A DNA stretch of 64,000 nt from Phoronis australis (Eukaryota > Phoronida > Phoronidae), in the NCBI GenBank assembly GCA_002633005.1, contig NMRA01000319.1, forward strand, positions 229,546 to 293,545, read 5' to 3'. Positions 37,050-49,899 of this stretch are shown piece by piece. The notes below the pieces were generated by a model. That model did no database searches, was not told the origin of the DNA, and saw nothing but the letters and a program-made list of their open reading frames with translations. Each line of letters opens with the position of its first letter. Within the stretch, counting starts at the first letter, position 1. Both the position numbers and the translations under genes were made by a program.

Positions 37050-37132
37050 GAGTCGTCGCCGTCGCCGCCGTCGCCGCCGTCGCCGCCGTCGCCGCCGCCG
37101 CCGTTGTTGTCGTCGTCGTCCTCCTCCTCCTC
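37050..37132. repeat. GC-rich trinucleotide tract (GTCGCC/GCC/GTC/CTC)
   Basis: CGTCGCCGC-type triplets pass through pure GCC, GTT/GTC and CTC runs. Poly-Arg, Ala-Val and Asp-Gly frames on the two strands are artefacts of the tract. Confidence 0.95.
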
Positions 37133-37600
37133 GATTTTGTTTTTGTCGCTTGCGGTCCCCATTGTCTTCATTTATTAACTTTTGTCTGTACATTTATCAT
37201 TATCCGAGTAAATTCCAAGATGGCGTGTCAATAAACTCCGGCATTTATCCTATCTATATTCTGCTATTTAGAATAAATCCTTTAGCTAATTAAAGCTATC
37301 GATAAAGGAGATAAGGCCAATTGTCAGCAGACATAAGTCATTATTGACTTCAAACCTGTTTTGCGGCAAACATTCAGTTGCACGTCCATTCCTCTCACTA
37401 CGTGGAATTCAACTTTAATTGACTTGAGATAACCCGCGACTAGGTGCGAGTGGTCAATCACATCTCAAAAAGGCTGACCAGCTTTGTGGTTTTCTGAAGC
37501 GTTTTTAGCTCATAAATGCTCTGGATTTTCTTCATGACCTAGGTAAGAAACAATTCATTCTAATGAAATAGTCTTCGCTGATCATAATGAACGCCAAATT

Positions 37601-37640
37601 TGTTCTCAAAATATGGGAACGATATAGCCAACTATTGCCC
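37601..37640 (+). mobile_element. Hairpin element family A, half copy
   Basis: TGTTCTCAAAATATGGGAAC followed by ATATAGCCAACTATTGCCC matches the right arm of the 47.4-kb hairpin over about 40 bp. The left arm is missing. Confidence 0.6.
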
Positions 37641-38039
37641 TTTTGTGCTCACTCAGATGGGTTTAAAAACGATTTATTTCCTTACCTTTATTTCAGCATA
37701 GACAAAAATGACTTTAAGTACCTCACAAGAAACGAGATTCTAACTAGATTTCAAAGGGACTAACAAGCGTGCGCGTTTCTTTTTTTGTTATAAACAATTG
37801 TTTGATTTATAAAGATAATTTCTGGTCTCAATTAAAAAATAGCAGCCGATTTTTCCCAGGACATACATAGGATTCAGTTTTTGAAAAATATTTCTGATTA
37901 ATAAAACGAGTTAACAATGTCACTAAGTCCGTAAATTTTGGACTCTCTTTGACTATGGATACAAAACAGTAGCTACACTTAACATACACCTCACGTACAT
38001 TTGTGGATAGTGTAACCACTTATTTACAAGTCCATGCGT

Positions 38040-38800
38040 CTAGGCGATCATCTACAAAACTGTAGAATTTAACTAGGTTAAAACGTTATTTTCCGAACGT
38101 ATAAACCCTGTAAAGGATTCGATTTTTTACTTTTTACCAAACTGCCATCGACCGAGTCACGTGATCTTGTCTTTTGGTAAAATTTAGCAGAACAGGAAGA
38201 TACAGTGGTAGCAGAAAAGCAGTTTCGATAACACGATCAGATTTTACTTCAGTTAAATGGTCAAGATAAGATCTCAAAGATGCTCTTACAGTTTTCAAAA
38301 TTATCATTTCGTTCGCTTTACATAACTTTAATGGAAATCATAAAAGCTTTATTTCATACAGTTCCTCGTGCAAAAGTGGTACACTGATAACAATCCCTAC
38401 CAGCGTTTTGGAAAATAGTGAATAAAGTACAATACCTAAAATATATGAATAGAATCAGCCATTTCTGAGATATGGTGTTCCGAAGTTTTCCGATATGCAA
38501 AATTCGTTGAATACACGGCACTTGTCGTTGTTAACAAACTTTGTTCCGTTCCGTTCGTATCCTCGGAGCAAATTTCGACACTCAGCAGTACATTGGTAAA
38601 GCAATTGACCAAGAGACACGATTAAAAGACACACGATATTTCGAAGTTTACGAACGAAACGGAATAAAGATTGCTATGAAATAGAAGTGTCATTTATTCA
38701 ACTAATTTTGCATATCGGAAATGTGCTCCCGAAGTACATCCTTTTCCAAAGTTGGATATTTTTAGAGTCCTACATAACCTTACAAGATTACATCCCTCTT
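38040..38800 (+). repeat. Interspersed family R1, longest copy, with nested hairpin
   Basis: Matches the 26.6-kb copy through most of 38,040-38,510. Sequence after 38,722 (TTTTCCAAAGTTGGATATTT and TCCTACATAACC) matches the family tail seen at 3,095-3,150 (GTTCCAAAGTTGGCCAAATT, CCACATAACCC). So the inverted repeat at 38,487-38,722 interrupts this copy. Confidence 0.65.
38487..38722. mobile_element. Inverted-repeat element inserted in R1
   Basis: The left arm TTTCCGATATGCAAAATTCG...GTTCCGTTCCGTTCGTA and the right arm TACGAACGAAACGGAATAAA...AATTTTGCATATCGGAAA are imperfect reverse complements of about 70 bp, around a spacer of about 80 bp. No ORF. Confidence 0.75.
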
Positions 38801-39377
38801 AATTTCTAAAAAAATATAGAAATGGGGGTCCTTGTGTTTTAAACCGTAAGTCATCGTGTAGCATTTCAAAGGCTTCGATCAATGAACGTGGGTACGTCAG
38901 TGGAACTCTCGGCGACAATCAAACTGTTTTTTGCTGAGGGAATAAAATTAAAACATCATACACAGTCTCCTGACTGTGGCGACCATAATTTAGTTTAAAA
39001 TAAACGAAATCCTTTTATTACATGATCATAAATTTTACTGCTGCTTGGTTGTAAAGCCGAACATAAAAGAATGTATGAGAATGTTGAGTATATCATATAC
39101 GGTTGTTCGTATTGCGGCGCACATTAGCTCCAATTATAAAGGTTAATAAGAGTCGTAAAGAAGCTATCGGCGAAATGTTTATTTAATTGGTTTGAGAATT
39201 TAAAAGATGTCCGGAATAGCTATTTAATGACCTGTAAAATGGCGTCTCAACAGGGCAATAGGCAACGATGTTCAGTTGTACTTGTCTTCGAAATTACATT
39301 GAACCGGTTACAGCCAATATAGAGAATGTAACAGAATTTCTTTGTGGCCTCAAAAAGTGAAAACGAATACAGATCTG

Positions 39378-39597
39378 GGGCCCGTTCTAAGAAACTGACC
39401 TTAGTTCGTTTTTAATTAAGTCAAAGCTTTGTCTCAACTTCCAAACTTTGAAATTTACACATCCAGAAAGTTGGTCAAAAACAAATCAAACCAAAGATCT
39501 TTTTCGCGAAACAGATTTGAAGTAAATTAAGTTTTACCTTAAAATCGACGGAAATTTAAGATTTGTCTTAGCTAAGTCAGTTTTCTTGGAACGGGCC
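39378..39597 (+). mobile_element. TIR element family C, copy 1 (about 220 bp)
   Basis: The ends GGGCCCGTTCTAAGAAACTG and the reverse complement of the right end (GGCCCGTTCCAAGAAAACTG) are inverted over about 25-30 bp. Internal CTTCCAAACTTTGAAA and GGAAATTTAAGATTTGTC recur in an inverted-orientation copy at 51.4 kb. Confidence 0.8.
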
Positions 39598-40718
39598 GCT
39601 GAGTAGTAGATGCCAATATGACAGACTTATGGCATTAAATATTTTTTTAATTTGATACTACAATCTATTGTAGATTTTGACGATGAGTGCAACCGTTGTC
39701 AGGGCACACCGATGAATCCAAACGCATAATTTTGTAAAAATGTCGTGTACTAAATTTCCTGATTAGGAAAAATCTGAGTCCTGCAAAATTTTTAAAAATG
39801 CGATGTGACTGCATTCTGTTCCTATTTTTTGTCCAAATCGCTTCATAATAGAAGCAGGTGCGTCATCAGTAAACATTCGAATAGATATGATTATACAGAA
39901 AATGTAACTAATTGATTTTCTCACATCGGAAAAGCAAAATCTAGAAAGGCGCTATTTTCATTGGTTTTTGCGTTATCTTTTCCCCAGTCACAGAGTGTGC
40001 ACGTATACGAAAGTGTTTGACCCAGTATTAGTAAGTGTGTGATGTGAAACAGGTCAGATTTGCCCTATTGTGACCATTACATGAAAATTTCATTTCATTT
40101 GCAAAAAATGTTGTAAAATTTTTCTAATATGCAGCCTCTGGCGCAAGTCATCCATCACATCACTTGCACCATGACTAAGTCAATATAAGGTGAAGAGCTA
40201 TCGATGTCAAATTTTTTTTAAATCCGTTAACAATTCTTTAACACGGCGAACATTATTCTGTATTAAGTCACATTTCATCTAAACAGCGATTCAGACCATT
40301 AGCTTAAGGCAAGAAGGCGTAATTTTTTTCTGTTTTGACAATCATGTGACGAATGAGTAGATAAAAGGTCATGGCATGTAAAATATATTTTAGTATGTTA
40401 AGCTATGATGTAAGCAGGTCACAGTATGTCTAATTAAATTGCCCAAGGACTGCGCGTGCTGTCAGGTTTTGCACGCGCCTAATTAGGTAGATGTTAGGCT
40501 TTCCACTTTCAAATTTGTTCGAAAAGCATGAAACAAATTTTATGCAAACCGAGTTAAAATGCATTCTAAATTATAGATCTTCCTTCATCTTGACATGATT
40601 TATCAAAAGAAGCAGAGTTCAATACAGAATTTTTAGGTTTAAATTTCTTATTTCGCACAAACAAAATGGCCGCCACCGTTGGATGACTCTGAACCTCACT
40701 TTTTGAAGATACTCTTTC

Positions 40719-40880
40719 CAGGGTCGGATCCAGGACTTTGAGTTAGGGAGGTGGCCACGGCAGAGTATTAGCCAGGATATTGCCCATCATACATTCGCAC
40801 TCCCGAACTGCCAAATGAAATCTGGGAGAAGTTTAGGGGACATGGCCCCCTTGCCCCCCGCCCCCCTACATCCGCCACTG
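40719..40880. mobile_element. TIR element with CTTTC target duplication (about 162 bp)
   Basis: The ends are CAGGGTCGGATCCAGG and ...CATCCGCCACTG, inverted versions of a CAGTGGCGGATCCAGG-type end that I recall as widespread in animal MITEs. It is flanked by the direct repeat CTTTC at 40,714-40,718 and 40,881-40,885. A C-rich internal stretch precedes the right end. Confidence 0.75.
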
Positions 40881-41585
40881 CTTTCCGCTTCATTTTTGTT
40901 GAAAACTTCCTTAAACCGCTTTTAATAGCGCATGTTCGTTCTGTCGAAACTTAAACCCAAATAATGGTCATTCAACACAATTACAAATACTTTCAAAATT
41001 TTAATTTCACTTAAAAGTGAATTTAATATAATGTTTTTAATTTAATTTTTGTTTTTGGTGGTGAACCGCTATTTAAAATGGCCGCCCTGTGAGTGACTTG
41101 TGACTCGTGCATTATGGGTACTCACTCAGCTGCCGCCATATGTAACGAGGTTTTGCGGAAACCCTGCTCATTTTCAAAAATAAAAAGTATTTGGAAAACA
41201 AAGCGGACACAAACAAGGCTGAAAGTTACGAAATGTTTGTATTTTAGTGACATCTTTTGACTAACGAAACTCATCCTGTATTTTAAACTGGTGAGTGTAA
41301 AGGAACGACTGAACTTTTGAAACTGACAGCACAAAATACTTGGTTAGAAAGTACGAAATGTTTCTTTTTTGTGACAACTCTCGATGACATCCATTCTATG
41401 TTCTAGTGAAGATACAGAAAGCGCTTTTACAAGTTCTTATTAAAAGACCATGCTCCAGCAAACTCATTTTCAGGACATCAAAGCAGACGAAGCGGGTTGG
41501 GATGGGCGAAAGCGGGCAAAGTGTAGGCAAAATATGCGACACCGTTCGCGGAGTTCTACTCATATTACAACACCGTTTACCAACA

Positions 41586-41968
41586 GGGCCCGGTCTCCAA
41601 TCTTTTTACTCGAAATGGAACTCGAAATTAGGTTTGGCATTTTCTACTCTACTTTTGGGCGAACTCATGATAAGTGTCTATTATTCTATGCTCGAGTACA
41701 CAATAACTTACGTAGATAATTTATTGCCCTTTGTTCACAGTTAGTAAACCCAATATTAAAGCAATAATTTCGAGTTTTTACTCGAGTTTGTAGCACGAAT
41801 ATAAGGGTCTTCATGGGCAAACTTGAATTAGAAACTCCTATGCATAAACTATAATGTATTCGAGCACAGTCTGATAACCAATTATCTTAAGTTCGCACAA
41901 AAGGAGCAGAGAAATTGCCAAAAATAGTTTCGAGTTCGTTTCGAGTACAAAGATAAGAGACCGGGCCC
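41586..41968. mobile_element. TIR element family B, copy 2 (383 bp, best preserved)
   Basis: The left end GGGCCCGGTCTCCAATCTTT and right end ...GATAAGAGACCGGGCCC are inverted. The TIRs extend about 65-70 bp through ACTCGAAA, GGAACTCGAAA and TTTGGCATTTTCT. Chance open frames run through it. No transposase. Confidence 0.85.
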
Positions 41969-44900
41969 AGATGTTTTCCTGTCCGTTAAGTTGTGACCGT
42001 ACAACAAACTACAATGTGACTGAGCTTCATTTTCGACAGAGAAATATAAAATGGAGATATTCCTTCGAGGTGTTTTTATTTGTACAACCAATTCTATCAA
42101 GTTTACAGGAAATGACGTTCGTTGCACTTCGAATTTTGTGATGAACCAGCAGCAATTAAAAATTATGCTCTAATCACTATCTCTGTATAAAAATTGTATA
42201 TTTTTAAATTGACTTCACGTTGAAATACAACGTTTGTGAATTAGATTCGAGCAGCTGGACTGGTTTGCTTTAAAAGTCGTTTCGTGAATTCCTTAACTAT
42301 TAGCGAGCGGAAGGCGTATCTTCAAGAAGTCCAGTATGGTGCTTGTAAGAAAACACGTTTTGAATTTGTAGAAACAAATGGTGGCCTTCACATAAACATA
42401 AATTTTCGAATTATGAAGCGTCATCAGAAAGGGCAATTTCCTACCAGTTCCTGCTGCTGTGATTTAAAAAACTCGTTGAGGACAGCATTTATTTTGAATA
42501 AAGTTCCTTTCTTTTTTGAATAAGTCCGTTAATCCACCGTATCTCAGCCTAGTTTTAAGCACACCGAGGTTCATTGCATATGTTAAGAAAGGATTAATAG
42601 TCAGTTAGCGTGTCGTTTTTGCATGGAGAAAACTGCGGGGAGCAATCACCATTCCAAAGTAATCGTTTAACAGAAAGGTCATCGTTGTTGATAATATGAA
42701 CACGATGAAATCCTACATGCTTAGGTCCCCGGTTTTCTTAGACTGGTCTTTTTTGCAAAATTCTTAGTGAGCTCAGAATATTGTATTCCATCCGGAGACA
42801 TCCACAACACAATCTTTATAATTCTTTTTGCGACATTTCAGGTTATTAGACCAATCGTGTTCCGAAATGAAACACCATGAGTATTTTCTTAAAATCGTTG
42901 ATAATGTTTCGCTCATGGGAATAACAAATTCTCCGCAATGGCATTATTTTCAAGAAGTCGTTGACCTTTTCGCAAAAGGCGCACGCCTGCTTCCAAGTTA
43001 ACACGAACAAATCACAAGACATACGGGTTTCATATCAAGCAAAGCTTTGAATCACGTTCGCCGATCTTGATGTTTCTGCTATTTTTTTGGATTTTTATCA
43101 AAATGGTTCGGTCATTCACATCGATAAACTGCTTGGGTGAAAAGTGACAACCTGTCTAAAAGTCGCTAAGAACTTGTCTAAAAGTCGCTAACAAGTAGTG
43201 GCACAAGATTTTTAACCTGATATTTAATTTCAATTTCAGTTTGAGAACTTACATCTTAATTACCGAATTTATGGTCACCAATCAGTGACATGATTTGAAT
43301 TGATGTTTTATGTTTTAAATAAAATTTCTATTTCCACAAAAGTAAAACTCTACACTCTCTGTACGATTGCAGTAATCTATTTTTATTTTAATCAAAAGAG
43401 TAACAAACAACAGACATCGATAATTGCCGATGAATCTGACCTTCTGATATATCCGATGGTGTTTGATAAGTCGAGGACTGATGAGATCGAGATTTCAAAA
43501 CAAATCTTAAATCGTACTAACGTACAATGCAAACTCCTGTGGGTAATTAATTTCATTTCCACTATCGCCTCTTAGGTGGGTTATTCAAAGGAGCTCAATT
43601 ATTAAGAAAAGAATCCGCAGTTTCTCAAGGGTACGGCCTACGATGGTTGCTGTCGCTGCGCATGAATCATTTGCTAAGGTTTTATTGCGAGAGGAGCTTC
43701 GGAAATTGATTGAAAGAGAACGATGTCTCGTTTGATAGAGTCTTCATGTAGTCATTAAACTTGATCAAAGCAAAGAGGTTCGTGGTATCAGATGAGTAAT
43801 TGGATATTGTGTTTCCTGTCAACCTGTCCATTGCAAAACAAGAACTCTGGTTCACATGTCGTAGAACGCCACCATAGAACTATTTGCGCCTGACTTGTTT
43901 TCAAAAATATGCCACCTTGATGGAATAGGCCTAGATGACCAATACTGACTTATTTTCCACTGATTTCAAACGCCAGCGAAATTATAAGCGAGATGCCCAT
44001 CTCTACAAAAATCACGATAACCCCCCCCCCCCNTTTTTAATGAAAACTTACTGTCATATCTGCCGCTCTTACATGAACAACGCCAACGATTGCGGGGAAA
44101 CAAAACACAAAAGAACTACAGAATCAAACTAGCATTTGTAGCAATTAGAGAAGTCAAATTTCTATTAGTCAAACACGCTTAATGACAATCAGAATGTTTC
44201 TTTATTACTTGTAGCGGCATGGCAGAAACCTATTCTAAGAAACTAGGCTGATAAATTGTCAGTAAAATGCTTGTAAGTTCTTGGAACAGTGGTCAGTGCT
44301 GATTCAAAATCAATAAAACGCATTCCTTTAATGTTGCTCAGTATGTTTTGAAATGTGTTGTTTAATCGCGCGACATTTGATCCGCTGCCCTGGCGCAACA
44401 CGTTTGTACTTTAAGGAACAAATTGGGAAATTTGTACGATAATGGATGAAAGTCGGAAAGTTCCTGGTTATTACCGGGACTTGAATTGTTATTCTATTGA
44501 TCATTTTGTCAAAAAAGCGTGTACGTCTCTCGAGGAGGAACAGTTTTAAAATGCTGCAAGGTAGCGCAAACAAGTTGTCCACAGATAGCACGTGAAGTTG
44601 TCTGCACAATTACTTATCAGTCATGTATCGGCAATGGTTTGAGCCAGAGCAATATAAGTGAAGTAGGCTGCTCACGTTCTCTACCCAAGCGCCCAACATT
44701 CCAAGAATAATTGTTGTGAGATGCACGTGCATCAATTTTCGACTGCATCCGTCCTAAGTGGATTAAGAAGCTTATAAAAGTCGACAATTGAGCTGTTTTA
44801 ATTCTGGTTAGCACTTTCTTCCTGATACGATATACGTTAGTGTCCCTTTAGTAGGCCTAAGTAGTTATCAATCATCGTTCATTTTGTTGTAATAGAACGC

Positions 44901-45070
44901 CGTCTATAGGAGTTTATCTCATCCTTCGAGAGTTCAGGAAAAGTTACAATCAACAGCTCCTCATTGCATACGTTGGTAGTCATTATTATTTGATTGTCTG
45001 GTATTCAAAGATGATTTACCAATTGAGGAAAGCGAGTTTTGCATAAGCACGGTATATGCCGAGTGGTCGA
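41969..45070. other. Intergenic sequence, little recognised
   Basis: Contains a two-unit repeat ACTTGTCTAAAAGTCGCTAA at about 43,150-43,195 and a C12 run followed by an ambiguous base at 44,021-44,033. No coding frame with a recognisable domain. Confidence 0.4.
44021..44033. other. C homopolymer with ambiguous base
   Basis: Twelve C residues and then a single N at 44,033. This is probably a sequencing or assembly ambiguity at a homopolymer, so any open frame over this point is unreliable. Confidence 0.95.
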
Positions 45071-45079
45071 GTTCATGCT

Positions 45080-45485
45080 TAGATTTTTGAGACTCAGCGA
45101 GGAATTCAAAGGATTTAACTTGTCTGAGACTGGAAATGTTATAAGCTTTTCAAAAAACAATTTAGCTTTACGTTTAAAATCAATCAAAATTAAGCATGAA
45201 TGTCAAGTCATTTCTGTAAGAATGGAAAGGAACGCATACCCGAGGAAGCTCGGTATTACTGGAAATGCCAACTCATCTCATACGATTTCGTTCCCAAATG
45301 CTTATACTAGACAAGTGCTGCCACCCTTCGCCTCTTTTTCTCACATACACTTAGTAACTTGAAGAAACCCTTGGCTTGTTTCACGCCAGCACAACAACAC
45401 CACTCCCCCCGTGTCGGCCATTTTCACGACGCCTACTAGCAACGAGACACCTGATGAGGTCACCGCCTCGATTTTAGTTAGTCAC
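45080..45485 (+). repeat. Interspersed repeat E, copy 2
   Basis: Shares the CTTTACGTTTAAAATCAATC, AATTAAGCATGAATGTCAAG, ACGATTTCGTTCCCAAATG and CTCGATTTTAGTTA blocks with the 21-kb copy in the same order, without the internal duplication. Confidence 0.75.
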
Positions 45486-47400
45486 TAAACACAATTATAA
45501 GTATGTAAATCTTGAACTGGTGGTGTGGAGACCGGACTTGAAAATATTTGATCTCCAAAAAAATTTCGATAGCGTCTTTTTGAATTTAAGATAACGGATT
45601 GCAGCGAATTCATTGTGTGGTTCTGGCAAAATCGATAATCGTGTTCTCAAATTCCGCCATTGAGCAGAAACATTTTGTAAAATTCGCTAAATATAATGTA
45701 TATGTTTTCGTGACATCGCTTATTGTTGTCGCGCAGATCAACATGCATTGATAAGTATAAGTTGCGAACTTGCAACATATTTTAACTCCATGAATAACTA
45801 AATAAACTTGAGCTTGTACCACTGCAGCTGCACCATGTTTTACCACTCTGCTTACCGTAGTCTCTACTAGCCCCGGAATCAGACACTGCATTGCGAGACA
45901 ACGGTCAGCGCCCTCTTTCTACAATCTTCGTCAGCTAAATTATCACTCACGATGCTCGAATACAGCACAGGTGTCGCTAGTTCCAGAATGCTACATTAAA
46001 CAATACAAACAGGTGGATTCACTGCATTCTCTTCAGTAAAAGTTCACGTGAGACATGTGGGAACACAACACTCGTCGGGTTGGTCGTGCATAATTAATTA
46101 GGTTGTTTTCGCCATTCCATAAGTAGCATAGTCAGGTATGTAACTATTGTTAGCTCTAGATCTGTGTAATTACCAGTGAATAATGAACACAAATTTTGCA
46201 TTAGCTTATAGTGGTTCATTCCACTGTAGTGAAAAGAGTGATTTTTTGAAAGCTGCCCCAGAGCGAAATCCAGCTGGGAACTTTCGCGCTCGTAGCCAAA
46301 CGCTCTACTGACTATCTAAGTCGTATTCAATGAACGACTAGATGTTTTATCGTTTTGAGTAGTCACCGGCCTTGATTTCGTCGACTGTCTGTCAGACAGC
46401 GGCACGTTTTATTGTTTTATAGCTCTTGTCAAAGCTAACGACTTCCAAAAATAATAATGCCACTTTAAACCGCACAGATCTGAGTGTTAGTTTGCCTTCA
46501 GAATGGGTGTCTTGTATGCTCACCTGGTTTCCGTACGTTTGCGGAAAAGGAGGAACACAATTTTTACAACTCAAACATCTCCTTGCTAGGGTATTGGTTT
46601 TACCTTTGGTCGTGCTAGATATCCATGTACAGCATGTATGTCGGTGATTGTCCATTGGCGTATTTTCACAAACTGCATTGCGCTAAAAATAAACACTCCC
46701 TCTGACCAAGCACTGCATTATTTGTGCTCGTTTGAATTATCTGTTTCTCATCTCTACGGTATTTTAAAGATAACAACTAAATCAACGACATTTTAGACCG
46801 GAAATAGCGTGTCACTTCTTCGTACAATGAAGTTGAGGATTTCATTTCTATCTTTCTTTAGCGACAAGCAACAGTAGCACTTTTGCTGGCACTCAAAACA
46901 CCAGTAATTTGAACGGTCGCAAGTGTCACTTTTGTGGGCGCTTTGCAGGTTTGAGTTACCCCCAAAGCTACTGGCTTTTCGCTAGCTCTTCTTAGGCCAG
47001 GCCGGTTAGATCAGAGAACACAAGTTAACAGGCATGAAAGACATTTATTTTGTCACTGGGATGGCAGAGAAAGAGCGTGATTTGAATTTTTTTTCATTTC
47101 AAAGCGATGCGGGTGGTGAGGAAACAAACTGATTTCTGGTAAAACTGACCCGTTCGCGGACAGCTCATATGGCTTAAACTCCTGCGTTTAGCTATCACTT
47201 TAGCCAGTGAGACTGTGAGGAATTTGACCACCCATATGAACCTAGTATAAGATACTAAAGCGAGATTGTTATGATAAACACGATTTTTGCATTCATTTAT
47301 TAGCGGTTCATTTCAATGTGTTAAATCACATACATTTTGAACAATGCCAACTTCCCGGGTTCCACTTATTTTGAGAATTAAACAAAGATTGGAGAAGTAC
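45486..47400. other. Intergenic sequence, nothing recognised
   Basis: No recognisable coding frame. Opposing frames at 46.4-46.65 kb appear to be chance. Confidence 0.4.
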
Positions 47401-47404
47401 CTTG

Positions 47405-47517
47405 TGGGTAATAGTCGGATACAAAGTACCTGCATTTTGAGAACCAGTTTTCTCTTCTGAATAACGGGCATCAACTGGTTCTCAAAATATGGGGACGTCA
47501 TATTCGACTATTGCCCG
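47405..47517. mobile_element. Hairpin element family A, copy 2
   Basis: The arms 47,405-47,449 and 47,473-47,517 are inverted. The inner part AACTGGTTCTCAAAAT is perfect, then about 15 diverged bases, then CGACTATT-CCC again matches. The spacer is TCTTCTGAATAACGGGCATC-like and is conserved with the 57.8-kb copy. Confidence 0.85.
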
Positions 47518-49540
47518 TTTCTGTGTATTTGAGAAAACGAAAGGTATAACTCTCTATACACGTAGCTGGCTTTATCTTTCCGAGTATTCGTCTTTGTACA
47601 TGTATTTCTGCGAATTGCAAAAATATGTAGCTTTAAATTTTACTTCACATGTCAGCCTAATAATAATAATTACGGTTTGCTGCTGGTCGCTGAATTGAAA
47701 ATCTGGCGTAAATAATTGAAAAATGTGCTCAAAACCGGATTATCTTAATTTTGCCAGTCTTTTAATTGTAACAGTCACGTTTGAGCTTGGGTTAAGAAAT
47801 TCGTTCCATGCCTCACCACGATGGATGTCTCTTCTTGGGTAGCTTAGTTTGTTAAACAAACATACGTGCGCTTTCTGGCATGTTTGTCGGCGGAATGATT
47901 AGATGCAATAATATTATAATTAGACTCATTACGATATGGCTTGGTGTGCCACGCCTTTAAGAAATCCTTGATAATAAATCAACAGTCAGCAATCCTGTCG
48001 TCTAAGATTTCGCAAAGTGCTAATACTTGTCTTAAAACTCTCATAAATCTTGTTCCGTCAAAGAAACTAATTTTGGTTTACACTGCTTTCCACAATAAAG
48101 TCGGTCATGACTTGTTCTGCTCAGGTTAGAACCAGTTTCTGAGTTTGGAAAAATGACAGTTTTGTTGGATTTTAATGCAATTTAAAACTTGTTTGACTCT
48201 GTGCTCGGTGCATGAATTGATCCCCGTGACAAGTCCAAAGGCGAAGAGCCAACTCTTTCAATATCACTCTGAGGAAAAAGAAGAGGCCATTTTCAAAACG
48301 GTAAGTGACGTAAATCAGGTGTTCGGCTTTTGACGGAAACAGCGTCAAGTATTAATTGCCGTTTAGTTTGTTCATTTACCGTTGAACACCGTAACTTTAC
48401 TATTAAAGTGTGGAAATGTCAACTGCCTTAATTTTACTCTCAAATATATAAACTTAAAAGATATCCTATGAGCAGACGATAATGTTCACATAGAATGCCA
48501 TTCGATGATCACTGTTGTCCTCGTCAACTGACTTCATCTAGAACTGTAGGTGGCACTGCATGCACGTACCCAGCCTTTAATATGGGGGGCTTGAATTTCT
48601 AACGATGTAGACCTTTTGCTGACAAAAAAGCGGGACTAAAGAAAAACGGGGTACCACCTTCACTGTGCGTTTGCGCCTTTTTAATAAATTGACTTTTGTC
48701 TCGACTTTTTTCTCTGAGACGGACCTTTTTGCCCACTTCGCCAAATGGGGTGCGCGCATGCACTGAAATGGCGTCTCTTTAATCTGAAAAATCCTTCCTA
48801 ATAACCTGGCATGTGTCCCATGCTGTAAACATGCTCCACAATCAAGGGGAGGGAAGGATTTCATGACCGCGCTTCTAAATTTCAGTTAATTTCTCTCAAG
48901 AAGTGTATCCTCCCCTCCAAAACTAATCCCCAAATGCCCTTTTCGGCCCTACAACCAAAAATGCCCCTTTTAAAATCCTGATAAAGGGGCTTTTGATTAA
49001 GGCTTGTGAAAGTGGATTGTAGGAGGCGGTGCGCAGCCCTGTGCACACAGTTTCGGGAATCACTACCGGAGTATCGGATGTTGCAGATACAAAAGCAACA
49101 AATAATAATGATCCCTGAATATATTTTAAGACAGTTATTAAGAAGCACCAACCCCAATAAAGGTCACTTTACTGCAGTATAAATCGTGATGTGAACGTAG
49201 GACCTTTCAAAGCTTTTCACAAATCGATACATTCAATCTGGAGTTGTAATTAATTAATCATGTCTTGTGTACACGAATCCTCCATAGGTATCTCCTAAGA
49301 TGAACCCGCGTGACAACAGTGGTGGTTGCCACTACAGTCAAGATGAAATAATTAATTTGATCGATGGTCCCTGTTGCAGATGTCGCGTAGAGACATTTGA
49401 ACAATTCACGCTATGCGGTTTCAGTGTTGTTAGAAAGTTTATCATTTTTAATCGTAGACAGCCATCAAACTTATCGCTTGTGTCGTGTGGGATAGCGTCA
49501 AATTTTACTAGTTGTCATTTATAGCAATGTTGTCTAGATA
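47518..49540. other. Intergenic sequence, nothing recognised
   Basis: Only short overlapping open frames with no domain. Confidence 0.4.
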
Positions 49541-49547
49541 CATATAA

Positions 49548-49899
49548 GGGACACAGGTTCCAATCTCAGAGCACTAAATTATTTTTGACATTTTCGATTC
49601 TACTTAATGCATCAATTATTGTATGCTCCAGTGCATTATAGTTTACGCAGGCGACTTTGCTCATGATTAACCCTTAGTTTGAGCTACAAACTCAAATACA
49701 ATTCGTCAAATTTCGGGTTCAGACCCCAGATAATACTGTAATGCTGGGGTGATCGATGGCAAACTAGGTTTAAGCAGTAATACAGATCGTAATATACATG
49801 TAAGTGACCACATAATAATAGACAATTATCATGAGTTCGTACTGAAATACAACGCGAAATATAATTTCGATTTCAATTATAAAGATTAGACCACGGCAC
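49548..49899. mobile_element. TIR element family B, copy 3
   Basis: The left end ACACAGGTTCCAATCTCAGA aligns with GGGCCCGGTCTCCAATC of copy 2. The right end ATTATAAAGATTAGACCACG aligns with its inverted counterpart. The internal TTATAGTTTACGCAGGCGA matches copy 1. Confidence 0.65.

Noticed and set aside
37009-37293. Arg-rich open frames on both strands.
   Set aside because: They are generated by the GC-rich trinucleotide tract.
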